Shown: positions 45,037 through 53,788, counted from the first letter of the stretch. The stretch is 64,000 nucleotides of DNA from Palleronia sp963814835 (GCA_963814835.1 CAWFEG010000003.1:186001-250000), one strand, 5' to 3'. Program-made: numbers and translations. The notes: generated from the sequence alone by a model not told the origin.

Positions 45037-45199
45037 GGGAGCCTCCTTCTGCTGCGCTCGCACGAGGGTCGTCGCCGGAGGGTCGTCGTGTCAAGCACGA
45101 CCCGCCTGCGCCGGCATCACGGCGTCGTTTCCACCGCGTGGCCCTGTGACTGGCGGATCCGCAGGCTACAATGGCCGGAAACGACAAGCGGAGAGCGAC

Positions 45200-46699
45200 A
45201 TGGACGAACTGGGCCACTGGATCGACGGCAAACGGGTTGCGGGGGCTTCGGGGCGTTTCGCCGACGTCTACAACCCCGCCACGGGCGAGGTTCAGGCCCG
45301 GCTGCCTCTGGCCACGCCGGCGGAGTTGGACGACGCCGTGGCCCGCGCGGCGGAGGCGCAGAAGGCCTGGGGCGCCACCAACCCGCAGCGCCGCGCGCGG
45401 GTGATGATGAAGTTCGGCCAGCTTCTGAACGAGAACATGGATCGCCTGGCCGAGGTGATCAGCCGCGAGCACGGCAAGACCCTGCCCGATGCCCGCGGCG
45501 ACGTGCAGCGCGGCCTGGAGGTGGTCGAGGTCTGCATGGGCGCGCCGCATTTCCTCAAGGGCGAGTTCACCGACAACGGCGGCCCGGGCATCGACCTCTA
45601 TTCCATGCGCCAGCCGCTGGGCGTGGTCGCCGGGATCACGCCGTTCAACTTCCCCGCCATGATCCCGCTGTGGAAGATGGCGCCGGCCCTCGCCTCGGGC
45701 AACGCGATGATCCTGAAACCCTCGGAGCGCACGCCGGGTTGCGCGCTTATGCTGGCCGAGATCGTGAAGGAGGCCGGACTGCCGGATGGCTGCCTGCAGG
45801 TGGTGAACGGCGACAAGGAGGTGGTGGACGCCATCCTCGACAACGACACCGTGCAGGCCGTGGGTTTCGTCGGCTCCACCCCCATCGCGCAATACATCTA
45901 CGGCCGGGCGGCGACGAACGGCAAGCGCGCCCAGTGCTTCGGCGGCGCCAAGAACCACATGATCGTCATGCCCGACGCCGATCTCGACAAGGCCGCCGAC
46001 GCGCTGGTCGGCGCGGGCTACGGCGCGGCCGGCGAGCGCTGCATGGCGATCTCCGTCGCCGTGCCCGTGGGGCGAGAGACGGCGGACGCGCTGACCGAGC
46101 GGCTGACCGCGCGGATCGAGAAGCTGAAGGTCGGTCCCTACACCGCCGGAGAGGACGTGGATTTCGGCCCGCTGATCACCGGGCAGGCGCGCGACCGGGT
46201 GCTGGGCCTGATCGACCGCGGCGTCGAGGAGGGCGCGAAGCTCGTCGTCGACGGGCGCGAATTCCGGATGCAGGGCTACGAGAACGGCTTCTTCGTCGGG
46301 CCGTCGCTCTTCGACGAGGTGACGCCGGAAATGGAGATCTACCGCCAGGAAATCTTCGGCCCCGTCCTCACCCAGGTCCGCGCCGGCAGCTACGACGAGG
46401 CGCTGAAACTGGTGATGGACAACGAGTATGGCAACGGCACGGCGATCTACACCGCCGATGGCGACACGGCGCGCGACTTCGCCCACAACGTCAATGTCGG
46501 CATGGTGGGGATCAACTTCCCGATCCCGGTGCCGCTGTCATACCATACCTTCGGAGGCTGGAAGAAATCCGCCTTCGGCGACCTCAACCAGTACGGCCCG
46601 GATGCCTTCCGCTTCTATACGAAGACGAAGACGGTGACCGAACGCTGGTTCTCGGGCATCAAGGACGGTGGCGAGTTCAACTTCAAGGCCATGGACTGA
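45200..46699 (+). CDS. mmsA: Methylmalonate-semialdehyde dehydrogenase, CoA-acylating
   Basis: This 499-residue ALDH-family enzyme converts methylmalonate semialdehyde to propionyl-CoA at the end of valine breakdown. N-terminal HWIDGKRVAG, PFNFPAMIPLWKMAPALASGNAMILKPSERTPG, GSTPIAQYIYGRAATNGKRAQCFGGAKNH, and the catalytic Cys281 in GERCMAISVAV are typical of MmsA/IolA. Start 45200 (MDELGHWIDG) is chosen over a long upstream frame antisense to the CBS gene. It begins the valine cluster. Confidence 0.94.
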   Translation: MDELGHWIDGKRVAGASGRFADVYNPATGEVQARLPLATPAELDDAVARAAEAQKAWGATNPQRRARVMMKFGQLLNENMDRLAEVISREHGKTLPDARGDVQRGLEVVEVCMGAPHFLKGEFTDNGGPGIDLYSMRQPLGVVAGITPFNFPAMIPLWKMAPALASGNAMILKPSERTPGCALMLAEIVKEAGLPDGCLQVVNGDKEVVDAILDNDTVQAVGFVGSTPIAQYIYGRAATNGKRAQCFGGAKNHMIVMPDADLDKAADALVGAGYGAAGERCMAISVAVPVGRETADALTERLTARIEKLKVGPYTAGEDVDFGPLITGQARDRVLGLIDRGVEEGAKLVVDGREFRMQGYENGFFVGPSLFDEVTPEMEIYRQEIFGPVLTQVRAGSYDEALKLVMDNEYGNGTAIYTADGDTARDFAHNVNVGMVGINFPIPVPLSYHTFGGWKKSAFGDLNQYGPDAFRFYTKTKTVTERWFSGIKDGGEFNFKAMD

Positions 46700-46774
46700 T
46701 CCCGCCGGGCGGTCCACCATGTCTTCCCATGCCGCCCCGGCGGCGCGGGAGTTCCCGTGCGTGCGAGTGATCCG

Positions 46775-47896
46775 ATGTCCGACGACGCCTTCACCATCGG
46801 GATCGAGGAGGAATACCTGCTCGTAGATGCCGAGAGCTTCGACCTGGCGGAGGCGCCCGAGGCGATGATCGCGGATTGCGCGGCCGAACTCGGCGAGCAG
46901 GTCGCTCCCGAGTTCTTGCGCTGCCAGATCGAGATCGGCACCAGGGCCTGCGGATCGGTCCCGGAGGCGGTCGCGGACCTGCGCCACCTGCGCGAGACCA
47001 TCGCCCGGGTCGCGCAAGAATACGGCCTGGTCCCGATTTCTGCCGGCGGCCATCCGACCGCGGAGTGGTCCGGGCAGACCCATCGCGACCGCGAGCGCTA
47101 CAACGCGCTGAAACGCGATCTCGCCGCGGTGGGGGAGCGGATGCTGATCTGCGGGCTGCACGTCCATGTGGGCATCCCGGACAAGGACGATCGCATCGAC
47201 CTGATGAACCAGGCCTCCTATTTCCTGCCGCATCTCCTGGCCCTGTCCGCCTCCTCGCCCTTCTGGCAGGGACGGGACACGGGCCTGGCCTCCTACAGGA
47301 CTGGCGTGCTCGACAACCTGCCCCGGTCCGGCCTGCCGCCGCGGTTCGACAGCTGGTCGGGCTACCGGCGGCTGATCGACACGATGATCGGTGCGGGACT
47401 GATCGAGGACGCCACGAAGATCTGGTGGGATCTGCGCCCCTCCGACAGGTTCCCCACGCTGGAAACGCGGATCTGCGACGCCTGCCCCCGGGTGGGCGAC
47501 GTGGCGGCCCTCGCCGCGATCGTTCAGGCGACCCTCCGCATGCTGTGGCGACTGAAGGCCTTGAACCAGAGCTGGCGGTGCCACGACCTGGCCCTGATCG
47601 ACGAGAACCGCTGGCGCGCCCGGCGCTACGGCACCGAGAAGGGGCTCGTGGATTTCGGCCGCGGCACGGTGGAACCGATGGGCCAGCTGGTGGAGGAATG
47701 GATCGAGCTCATCGCCCCCGACACCGAGGCGCTGGGCACCGCGCAGGAGGTGCGCGGCCTGCGGCACATCCTGACCGAGGGCACCTCGGCCGAGCGGCAG
47801 CGCCGGGTCCACGAGACCGCGCTGGCCGAGGGGGGAGACGAGGCGGCGGCGTTCCGCGCCGTCACCCGGCACCTGGCGGCCGAGTTCCTGGCGTGA
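46775..47896 (+). CDS. Carboxylate-amine ligase, YbdK / GCS2 family
   Basis: This 373-residue protein matches the glutamate-cysteine ligase type 2 family: FTIGIEEEYLLVD, the ATP/metal region CQIEIGTRACGSV, GLHVHVGIPDKDDRIDLMNQ, and RFPTLETRICDACPRV. YbdK-like proteins ligate a carboxylate to an amine, with weak gamma-glutamylcysteine activity; the real substrate is unknown. A GTG at 46757 with GGGAG before it is an alternative start adding six residues. It lies between mmsA and the acyl-CoA dehydrogenase gene on the same strand, an odd member of a valine pathway run. Confidence 0.88.
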   Translation: MSDDAFTIGIEEEYLLVDAESFDLAEAPEAMIADCAAELGEQVAPEFLRCQIEIGTRACGSVPEAVADLRHLRETIARVAQEYGLVPISAGGHPTAEWSGQTHRDRERYNALKRDLAAVGERMLICGLHVHVGIPDKDDRIDLMNQASYFLPHLLALSASSPFWQGRDTGLASYRTGVLDNLPRSGLPPRFDSWSGYRRLIDTMIGAGLIEDATKIWWDLRPSDRFPTLETRICDACPRVGDVAALAAIVQATLRMLWRLKALNQSWRCHDLALIDENRWRARRYGTEKGLVDFGRGTVEPMGQLVEEWIELIAPDTEALGTAQEVRGLRHILTEGTSAERQRRVHETALAEGGDEAAAFRAVTRHLAAEFLA

Positions 47897-47938
47897 ACCG
47901 GCTTCACCCCGCCCGCCGGACATCCTAGGCTCCATCCC

Positions 47939-49078
47939 ATGGATTTCGCGCCCACATCCGAGCAGACCGCCATCTTCGACATGGCCCGGTCCTTCGGAGC
48001 CGAGCATATCGCTCCCCATGCCCGCGACTGGGAGGCGGCGGGCACCATCCCGCGGGAGCTTTGGGGCAAGGCGGCCGCGCTGGGCATGGGGGGCCTGGCC
48101 GTTTCGGAGGAGGCCGGGGGCGCCGGGCTGTCGCGGCTCGACGCGACTCTCGTCTTCGAGGCGCTGTCGATGGCCTGCCCCTCGGTGGCCGCGTTCCTGT
48201 CGATTCACAACATGTGCGCGGCAATGATCGACCGCCACGGCTCGGAGGATCTGCAGGCGCGCCTGCTGGGCCCGGCCTGCGCGATGGAGACGGTCCTGTC
48301 CTACTGCCTGACCGAGCCCGGGTCGGGCTCGGACGCCGCGGCGCTGCGCACGCGGGCCGAGCGGTGCGAGGCGGGCTGGCGGCTCACGGGGACCAAGGCG
48401 TTCATCTCCGGCGGCGGCTATTCCGACGCCTATATCGTCATGGCGCGGACCGGCGATGGGGGGCCGAAGGGGATCTCCGCCTTCGTGGTGGCGGACGGGG
48501 CCCCCGGCCTCTCCTTCGGCGCGCTGGAGGACAAGATGGGCTGGCGCGCGCAGCCGACGCGACAGGTCCAGCTCGATGGCTGCGAAGTGGAGGCGGGAAA
48601 TCTGCTCGGCGAGGAGGGGCGCGGTTTCGCCTATGCGATGCAGGGGCTCGACGGCGGGCGGCTCAACATCGCCGCCTGCTCGCTCGGTGGCGCGCAGGCG
48701 GCGCTCGACGCCACCCTGGCCTACATGCGCGAGCGCCAGGCCTTCGGCCAGCGGCTGGCCGATTTCCAGGCCCTCCAGTTCCGCCTCGCCGAGATGGAGA
48801 TCGAGTTGCAGGCGGCGCGCGTCTTCCTGCGCCAGGCCGCCTGGATGATCGACGAAAGCCGGCCCGGCGCGTCGCGCCACGCGGCCATGGCCAAGGCCTT
48901 CGTGACCGAGGCGGGCAGCCGGGTGGCCGACCAGTGCCTGCAACTCCATGGCGGTTACGGATATCTCGCCGATTACGGCATCGAGAAAATCGTGCGGGAC
49001 CTGCGCGTGCATCAAATCCTCGAAGGGACGAACGAGATCATGCGCCTGATCACCGCGCGGGACCTGCTGCCCGAATGA
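47939..49078 (+). CDS. Acyl-CoA dehydrogenase, isobutyryl-CoA type
   Basis: This 379-residue flavoprotein has FAD/substrate blocks CLTEPGSGSDAAALRTRA, KAFISGGGYSDAYIVMAR, KMGWRAQPTRQVQLDGCEV, and the C-terminal catalytic Glu region LRVHQILEGTNEIMRLI. The GGYSD segment resembles isobutyryl-CoA dehydrogenases, and the neighbours (mmsA, 3-hydroxyisobutyryl-CoA hydrolase, mmsB) support that assignment. It forms methacrylyl-CoA. It overlaps the next gene by 4 bases (ATGA). Confidence 0.9.
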   Translation: MDFAPTSEQTAIFDMARSFGAEHIAPHARDWEAAGTIPRELWGKAAALGMGGLAVSEEAGGAGLSRLDATLVFEALSMACPSVAAFLSIHNMCAAMIDRHGSEDLQARLLGPACAMETVLSYCLTEPGSGSDAAALRTRAERCEAGWRLTGTKAFISGGGYSDAYIVMARTGDGGPKGISAFVVADGAPGLSFGALEDKMGWRAQPTRQVQLDGCEVEAGNLLGEEGRGFAYAMQGLDGGRLNIAACSLGGAQAALDATLAYMRERQAFGQRLADFQALQFRLAEMEIELQAARVFLRQAAWMIDESRPGASRHAAMAKAFVTEAGSRVADQCLQLHGGYGYLADYGIEKIVRDLRVHQILEGTNEIMRLITARDLLPE

Positions 49079-50088
49079 CCAACCTTCACGTGCGCACCGA
49101 GGGCCGCGCCGGCCGCATCACGCTCGACCGTCCGCAGGCGCTGAATGCCGTGACCCACGACATGGTCCTGCGCATCGACCGCGCCTTGGCCGGCTGGGCC
49201 GATGACGATACGGTCGAAATCGTCGTGATCGACGGCGCCGGCGACCGGGCGTTCTGCGCCGGGGGGGACGTGACCTCGATCTACCGCGCGGTGCAATCGG
49301 GGGATCTGGAATCTCCGCGCCGGTTCTGGCGCGATGAATACCGCATGAACGGCCGGATCGCCCGCTACGCCAAGCCGGTCGTCTCGTTCCTGCAGGGCTA
49401 TGTCATGGGCGGCGGCGTCGGCGTGGGCTGCCATGCCGGCCACCGGGTCGCCGGCGGAACGACGCGGATCGCCATGCCGGAGGTGCAGATCGGGCTGGTG
49501 CCGGATGTGGGCGGCTCGCTTCTGCTGGCGCGGGCGCCGGGCCGGCTGGGGGAGTATTTCGGCCTGACCGCGGCGCGGATGGACGCGCCGGCGGCCTTGC
49601 TCGCCGGCTTTGTGGATTATCACATCCCCGAGGCGGACTGGCCTGCGCTGATCGCGCGGCTTTGCAACGAGGGGGATCCCGCGATCCTGACCGGAGCCCA
49701 TCGCGATCCCGGCCCACCTGATCTCGACCGGGACCGGATCGACCGGCATTTCGCCGCCGCCAGCCTGGCGCAGGTTCGCGACTCGCTCGCCGCGGACCCC
49801 TCGGACTGGGCGCGGCACATCGAGGACGCTCTGGACGCGGCGTCACCCCTGGCCGCCGCGATCGCGCTGCGGCTGATCCGTGAGGTGCGCGCGGAGGGCA
49901 CCATCGAGGCGGCGCTGGAGATGGAATACCGGGCGACCTCGCGCAGCGTGGCGGGCGGCGACCTCATCGAGGGAATCCGGGCGCTGATCATCGACAAGGA
50001 TCGCCGGCCTGCCTGGCGCCACGCCGATGCGCGCGCGGTGGAGGAAGAGGAGGTCGCGGCCTGGCTCGCCCCGCTGGGGGCCGCCTGA
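49075..50088 (+). CDS. 3-hydroxyisobutyryl-CoA hydrolase
   Basis: This 337-residue enoyl-CoA hydratase-superfamily protein has the long C-terminal region that distinguishes HIBCH-type hydrolases from hydratases (about 260 residues). Key blocks are GAGDRAFCAGGDVTSIY (oxyanion region), FLQGYVMGGGVGVGCHAGHRV, IAMPEVQIGLVPDVGGSLLLARAPG and FVDYHIPEADWP. It hydrolyses 3-hydroxyisobutyryl-CoA, producing the substrate for MmsB. It is coupled to the upstream dehydrogenase gene and is 29 bases before mmsB. Confidence 0.9.
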   Translation: MTNLHVRTEGRAGRITLDRPQALNAVTHDMVLRIDRALAGWADDDTVEIVVIDGAGDRAFCAGGDVTSIYRAVQSGDLESPRRFWRDEYRMNGRIARYAKPVVSFLQGYVMGGGVGVGCHAGHRVAGGTTRIAMPEVQIGLVPDVGGSLLLARAPGRLGEYFGLTAARMDAPAALLAGFVDYHIPEADWPALIARLCNEGDPAILTGAHRDPGPPDLDRDRIDRHFAAASLAQVRDSLAADPSDWARHIEDALDAASPLAAAIALRLIREVRAEGTIEAALEMEYRATSRSVAGGDLIEGIRALIIDKDRRPAWRHADARAVEEEEVAAWLAPLGAA

Positions 50089-50117
50089 CGCAACGTATCG
50101 ACCAAGGGGAGAACCAC

Positions 50118-50978
50118 ATGAAGATCGCGTTCCTGGGGCTCGGCAACATGGGGCTGCCCATGGCCGAGAACCTCGCAGCTGCCGGGCACGACGTGATCGG
50201 CTACGATCCCGCCGGCGTGAAGGGCACTTTCCCGATGGCCGGCAGCGGGGCCGAGGCCGTCTCCGGCGCGGAGGTTGTCGTGACGATGCTGCCCTCGGGC
50301 GAGATCCTGCGCGCGGTGGCGGAGGAGATCATCCCCGCCATGCAGCCGGGCGCGATCTTCCTCGACTGCTCCACCGTCGATGTTGCCAGCGCCCGTGAGG
50401 TCGCGGACAAGGCGCGGGCCGCCGGACTGGGCGCGCTGGACGCGCCGGTCTCGGGCGGGATCGGCGGCGCCAAGGCCGGCACGCTGACCTTCATGGTGGG
50501 CGGTGACCCGGAGGCGTTCGAGACAGCGCGCCCCCTGTTCGACGTGATGGGGCGGAAGACCGTCCATTGCGGCCAGTCCGGCAACGGTCAGGCGGCCAAG
50601 ATCTGCAACAACATGATCCTCGGCGCGACGATGATCGTGACCTGCGAGGCCTTCGCGCTTGCCGACCGGCTGGGGCTGGACCGACAGGCCATGTACGACG
50701 TGGTCTCGACCTCCTCGGGGTCGAGCTGGTCGCTCACCTCCTATTGCCCTGCGCCCGGGATCGGCCCGGAGAGCCCGGCCGACAACGACTACCGGCCGGG
50801 TTTCGCCGCCGAGCTGATGCTGAAGGACCTGCGCCTTGCCGCCGCGGCGGCTGAGGAATCCGGGGCAGAGACGCCGATCGGCCGCGCGGCGCTGGATCAA
50901 TACCGAACCTTCGTCGAAGAAGAGGACGGCCGCGGGCGGGATTTCTCGGCCATGCTGCCGCGATTCGCCCGACCCTAG
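50118..50978 (+). CDS. mmsB: 3-hydroxyisobutyrate dehydrogenase
   Basis: This 286-residue protein has the NAD-binding motif IAFLGLGNMGLPMAENL, the family DAPVSGGIGGAKAGTLTFMVGG, and the catalytic Lys in GNGQAAKICNNMILG. It oxidises 3-hydroxyisobutyrate to methylmalonate semialdehyde, feeding MmsA. The stop codon TAG (50976-50978) lies in the CTAG that the downstream IS481-family element used as target; the frame is unaffected by the insertion. Confidence 0.94.
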   Translation: MKIAFLGLGNMGLPMAENLAAAGHDVIGYDPAGVKGTFPMAGSGAEAVSGAEVVVTMLPSGEILRAVAEEIIPAMQPGAIFLDCSTVDVASAREVADKARAAGLGALDAPVSGGIGGAKAGTLTFMVGGDPEAFETARPLFDVMGRKTVHCGQSGNGQAAKICNNMILGATMIVTCEAFALADRLGLDRQAMYDVVSTSSGSSWSLTSYCPAPGIGPESPADNDYRPGFAAELMLKDLRLAAAAAEESGAETPIGRAALDQYRTFVEEEDGRGRDFSAMLPRFARP

Positions 50979-51355
50979 CTGTTTGGTCCCGGCATGTGGT
51001 GGCGCGGATTGATCTTGAACCGATCTGGCTCCTCGGTCCAGCATTTGACGACGTACTCGTATGGCGTGAGGCCGCGTAGGGTCTTGAGCCTGCGGGCGAA
51101 GTTGTAGGCTGCGACGAAGTCGGAGAGATGGGCGCAACGCTGCTCGGGGCTGCCGTAGTAATGGCGCTTGAGGGTGGCTTCCTCGATCGTCCGATTCATG
51201 CGCTCGACCGGCCCGTTGGTCCACGGGTGGTTCACTGTCGTCAGCCGGTGCTCGATGCCGTGCTCGGCGCAAGCGATCCCGAAGGCGTAGCGATCCTGCT
51301 TTCGGTTGATGAACTGTATGCCGTAACACCTTCGGAACGATGAGCAGACGGAGGT

Positions 51356-51441
51356 CATGGCCGGCTGCGCAGCCCCTCGCTGAGCGCAGCAGGCGGCCAT
51401 GGCCGGGCCTCGGGTCCCTACGGTGGTTCTGCGCGAACCAC
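51356..51441 (+). ncRNA. Candidate IS110 bridge RNA region (two hairpins)
   Basis: The first hairpin pairs CATGGCCG (51356-51363) with CGGCCATG (51394-51401) and GCTGCGC (51364-51370) with GCGCAGC (51384-51390), 15 bp with a 3-base bulge. The second pairs GTGGTTC (51423-51429) with GAACCAC (51435-51441). Both lie between the deduced left end and the transposase start, where IS110-group elements are known to encode the bridge RNA that guides recombination. Identification is by position and structure only. Confidence 0.4.
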
Positions 51442-51659
51442 ACCGAAGAGGAGACCGACCGTGACCGTCGCCCATTCTACCCGATCCGATGCCGTCCTCG
51501 CAGGCATCGACATCGCCAAGCATCGTCACGAGGTCCTGATCGAGGCGCCCGGCCATACCCGGCGGCGACGCCTGGCGATCCTGAATGCAAAGTCCGACTT
51601 CGAGCGGCTGGTCGAGACGCTGCGTGCGTATGACGGCCGGGTCAGGATCGCGTTCGAGG

Positions 51660-51678
51660 GTCAAGGCAGCGCCTTGAC
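51660..51678. repeat. Palindromic insert 1 in IS110 frame
   Basis: The arms GTCAAGGC (51660-51667) and GCCTTGAC (51671-51678) have an AGC loop. The insert replaces the expected short stretch before GNYHRALA in the transposase and shifts the frame. Confidence 0.55.
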
Positions 51679-51804
51679 GGCAACTACCACCGGGCGCTCG
51701 CCTACGCCCTGACGGTGGCCGGCTTCGAGACGAAGCTGGTCTCGTCGGTCGGCCTCGCCCGGACGCGCGAGGCGCTGCACAACGGGTGGGACAGTCGAAG
51801 GGAC

Positions 51805-51825
51805 CGTGGCTCCGGTGGAGCCACG
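51805..51825. repeat. Palindromic insert 2 in IS110 frame
   Basis: The arms CGTGGCTCC (51805-51813) and GGAGCCACG (51817-51825) have a GGT loop, inside about 40 extra bases between the codons for HNGWD and DPKDAQ. Confidence 0.55.
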
Positions 51826-52321
51826 CAAGCCCGGAGACGACCCGAAGGACGCCCAGGTGATCCTGCACATGCTCCGGATCGGCGCCGAGCAGTTCTACCA
51901 CGATCCCCTGGTCCGGGGCACGAACGACCTCCGGGAACTGTCGAAGACCCCCGACATCGTCTCGCGCTCGAAGACGGAGCTGGGGCACCGCATCCTGACC
52001 CACTACCTGCCGCCCTACTTCCCCGAGGCCGATCGCTTCCACCGGTCGTCGCGATCGGACTGGCTCCCCGCCTTCCTCGAGCGGTATCCGTCCCCGCACG
52101 TCATCTCCGCCATGGGGCGGGACGTCTTCATCGCGGATGCCCGGGCTGTCGTCGGCCGCCGGGTGTCGAAAGAGCGCCTGTCGTCAGACATCCACGACAG
52201 GGCGGCCGCGTCGGTCGGCCTGCCGGTCGAGCCGGACAGCGATGCCGTCGCGCTCGTCGGGCGAACGCCCCACCGGGGCCTTCGCCGAACCGTCCTCGCT
52301 CCGCATGGGGCTGGCCGAGGG

Positions 52322-52363
52322 GTCGCCATCGTTCGCGCCATCGGTTCGAGCGACGATGGCGAC
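52322..52363. repeat. Palindromic insert 3 in IS110 frame
   Basis: The arms GTCGCCATCG (52322-52331) and CGATGGCGAC (52354-52363) enclose a 22-base loop with a smaller TCGC/GCGA stem. It lies in about 100 extra bases between the codons for SDAVAL and RRLIEQRNRIEA. Confidence 0.5.
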
Positions 52364-52506
52364 GCCTGATCGAGCAGCGTAATCGGATCGAAGCACGTGC
52401 CGTGGAGTTGCTGGCCGAGCATCCCGACTACCGGCTGCTCGTCACCATTCCCGGCATCGGTCCGGTCAACGCGCTGACCATCCTGGCCGAGGGTGAGCCA
52501 ATGGAA

Positions 52507-52532
52507 CGCCAATGGTCCGAGTGACATTGGCG
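52507..52532. repeat. Palindromic insert 4 in IS110 frame
   Basis: The arms CGCCAATG (52507-52514) and CATTGGCG (52525-52532) have a 10-base loop; CCAATGG also occurs as a direct repeat at 52498-52504 and 52509-52515. It interrupts the frame between TILAE and DLRRFGHH. Confidence 0.5.
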
Positions 52533-53788
52533 AACGACCTGCGCCGCTTCGGCCATCACCGGCAGTTCCTCAAGTTCTGCGGCCTGGACCTCGCCACCAT
52601 CCGGTCGGGCACGTTCCGCGGCCAGACGAAGCTGTCGAAATACGGCAATGCCCGGCTCGGGCGCGTGCTCTGGAGGGCCGGCCAGGTGGCCATCGCGCAA
52701 CCCGCCAACAGCTTCCGCGACAAGTTCGAACGCTGCATCGCCCGGGACCGGCACAACGCCGACCTGCGGCGCAAGGCGTACACAGCCATCGCCGCCAAGA
52801 TGGCACGTACCGCTCATGCGGTCGTCAAAGGCGGCCAACCCTGTCGCCCCTTCCTCGAGGGGACGATGCACGGCGGAAGGACCCTTCCCTCACGAGGCCG
52901 TGGAGACACCGCCCCGATCGGCGGTGATCTCGTAGATAATGTTCAGGCCTTCCGCCCGGCTGCGACAGGATCCCGTCTTGAGGACGGTGGGAGCCGCCAT
53001 GCGCGTACTCCGTGTGCGTCACGGGAGAGACCGCTCGTTGCCCCACGAAGCTGCCTGGCGCAAGCCGAGGACGCATCGGGCAGCACCGATGCGAACACGA
53101 TCCGACGCCCAACTCCGTCAATCGCTCCGGACACGGGACGTTGTCGGTGAGCACCGTGTGGAGGCGGTATGGCAGCGCCTCGACGACCTCGCGGAGGAAC
53201 TGGGCCGCTGCCATCTTCCCGGCCTTCGGCACGGGCCTGGCGAAGGCGAACTTGCTCGTACGGTCGATTGCCCCGAACATCCAGAGCTTCCCCTCCCCGG
53301 TGCGCAATTCGGCGATGTCGATGTGAAGCTAGCCAATGGGGTAGCACTTGAACCTGGACCGCTTGGACCTGTCGCCCTCCAGGTCGGGCAGACGGCTGAT
53401 GTCATGACGCTGGAGCAGGCGGTGGAGAGCGGACCGGCTGAGACGCGGGATCGAAGCCTGAAGCGCGTAGAGGCAGTCGTCCAGCGGCAGCAGCGTATGG
53501 CGGCGGAAGGCGACGCACATCGCCTCCTCCTCGGGGGTCAGCCCGGACGAGCGCACCTCCCCAGGCCCCATCCGCGCATCCTCGACGGGGGAGCGTTTCC
53601 GCCACTTGCGGACCGTCTTTTCGTCAAGGCCGTGGCGCTCAGCCAGCTCCGCGACCGAAGCTTGCGATCGCTGTATTGCAGCTCGGACGGCGTGAGTGGT
53701 CGTGGCGCTGCCGTGCAGAACCTGGCCCATAGTTCATCCCTCTCCCGTGGCAGCCAGAACTCTGCCACCACGGTGTGGGACTGAACAC

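Larger units (their letters stand above)
51461..52930 (+). pseudogene. IS110-family transposase, multiply frameshifted
   Basis: RuvC-like N-terminal pieces are readable: VLAGIDIAKHRHEVLIEAPG (Asp of the DEDD set), then GFETKLVSSVGLARTREALHNGW, then DPKDAQVILHMLRIGAEQF through SKTELGHRILTHYLPPYFPEA. The C-terminal transposase_20 piece includes LVTIPGIGPVNALTILAE, then LRRFGHHRQFLKFCGLDLATIRSG and KLSKYGNARLGRVLW. Between these pieces the frame is lost at least four times, each time at a short insert able to form a hairpin (51660-51678, 51805-51825, 52322-52363, 52507-52532). The product is certainly inactive. Confidence 0.88.
51324..53139 (+). mobile_element. Decayed IS110-family element nested in the IS481 transposase gene
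   Basis: The boundaries are deduced from the broken IS481 frame: the left junction follows gtatgccg (ending 51323) and the right precedes ttgtcggtg (from 53141), which together rebuild the expected TDNGIQF codons; base 53140 is ambiguous. The element is about 1.8 kb, with no target duplication beyond one ambiguous base, as expected for IS110. It has an upstream non-coding end of about 137 bases containing strong hairpins and a downstream end of about 210 bases. Confidence 0.8.
50975..53730 (-). pseudogene. IS481-family transposase, split by IS110 and carrying a nonsense codon
   Basis: The N-terminal part (53730 to about 53141) has the HTH region MGQVLHGSATTTHAVRAAIQ, LDEKTVRKWRKRS and RRHTLLPLDDCLYALQ; after KCYPIG there is an in-frame TAG (53329-53331), then HIDIAELRTGEGKLWMFGAIDRTSKFAFA with the first catalytic Asp, ending at LHTVLTDN. 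The C-terminal part resumes at about 51323 with GIQFINRK and continues through HPWTNGPVERMNRTIEEA (catalytic Glu) to MPGPNS. Joined, the two pieces give about 311 residues of a DDE transposase. The protein cannot be made intact. Confidence 0.88.
50980..53787 (-). mobile_element. IS481-family insertion sequence interrupted by an IS110-family element
   Basis: Imperfect terminal inverted repeats of about 25 bases are visible: left TGTTTGGTCCC..GTGGTGGC (from 50980) and right, on the minus strand, TGTTCAGTCCC..GTGGTGGC (from 53787). The flanks carry CCTAG on both sides (50974-50978 and 53788-53792), consistent with the CTAG target preference of IS481. Removing the nested IS110 (about 1.8 kb) leaves about 0.99 kb, the usual IS481 size. 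The element lies exactly between mmsB and the convergent oxidoreductase gene. Confidence 0.85.

Noticed and set aside
46538..49015. An 825-residue minus-strand open frame opposite mmsA, the ligase gene and the acyl-CoA dehydrogenase gene
   Set aside because: Low-complexity antisense frame without recognisable motifs; the plus-strand genes have complete families and couplings.
51356..51401. Rho-independent terminator of a gene upstream of the IS110 transposase
   Set aside because: No gene ends there on the plus strand and there is no T-run; its position inside the IS110 left end fits an element-encoded RNA better.
50975..52099. A 374-residue minus-strand open frame spanning the IS481 end and the IS110 left part
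   Set aside because: Only its last 115 or so residues are IS481 transposase; the rest is antisense to the IS110 element and arises by chance fusion at the insertion junction.
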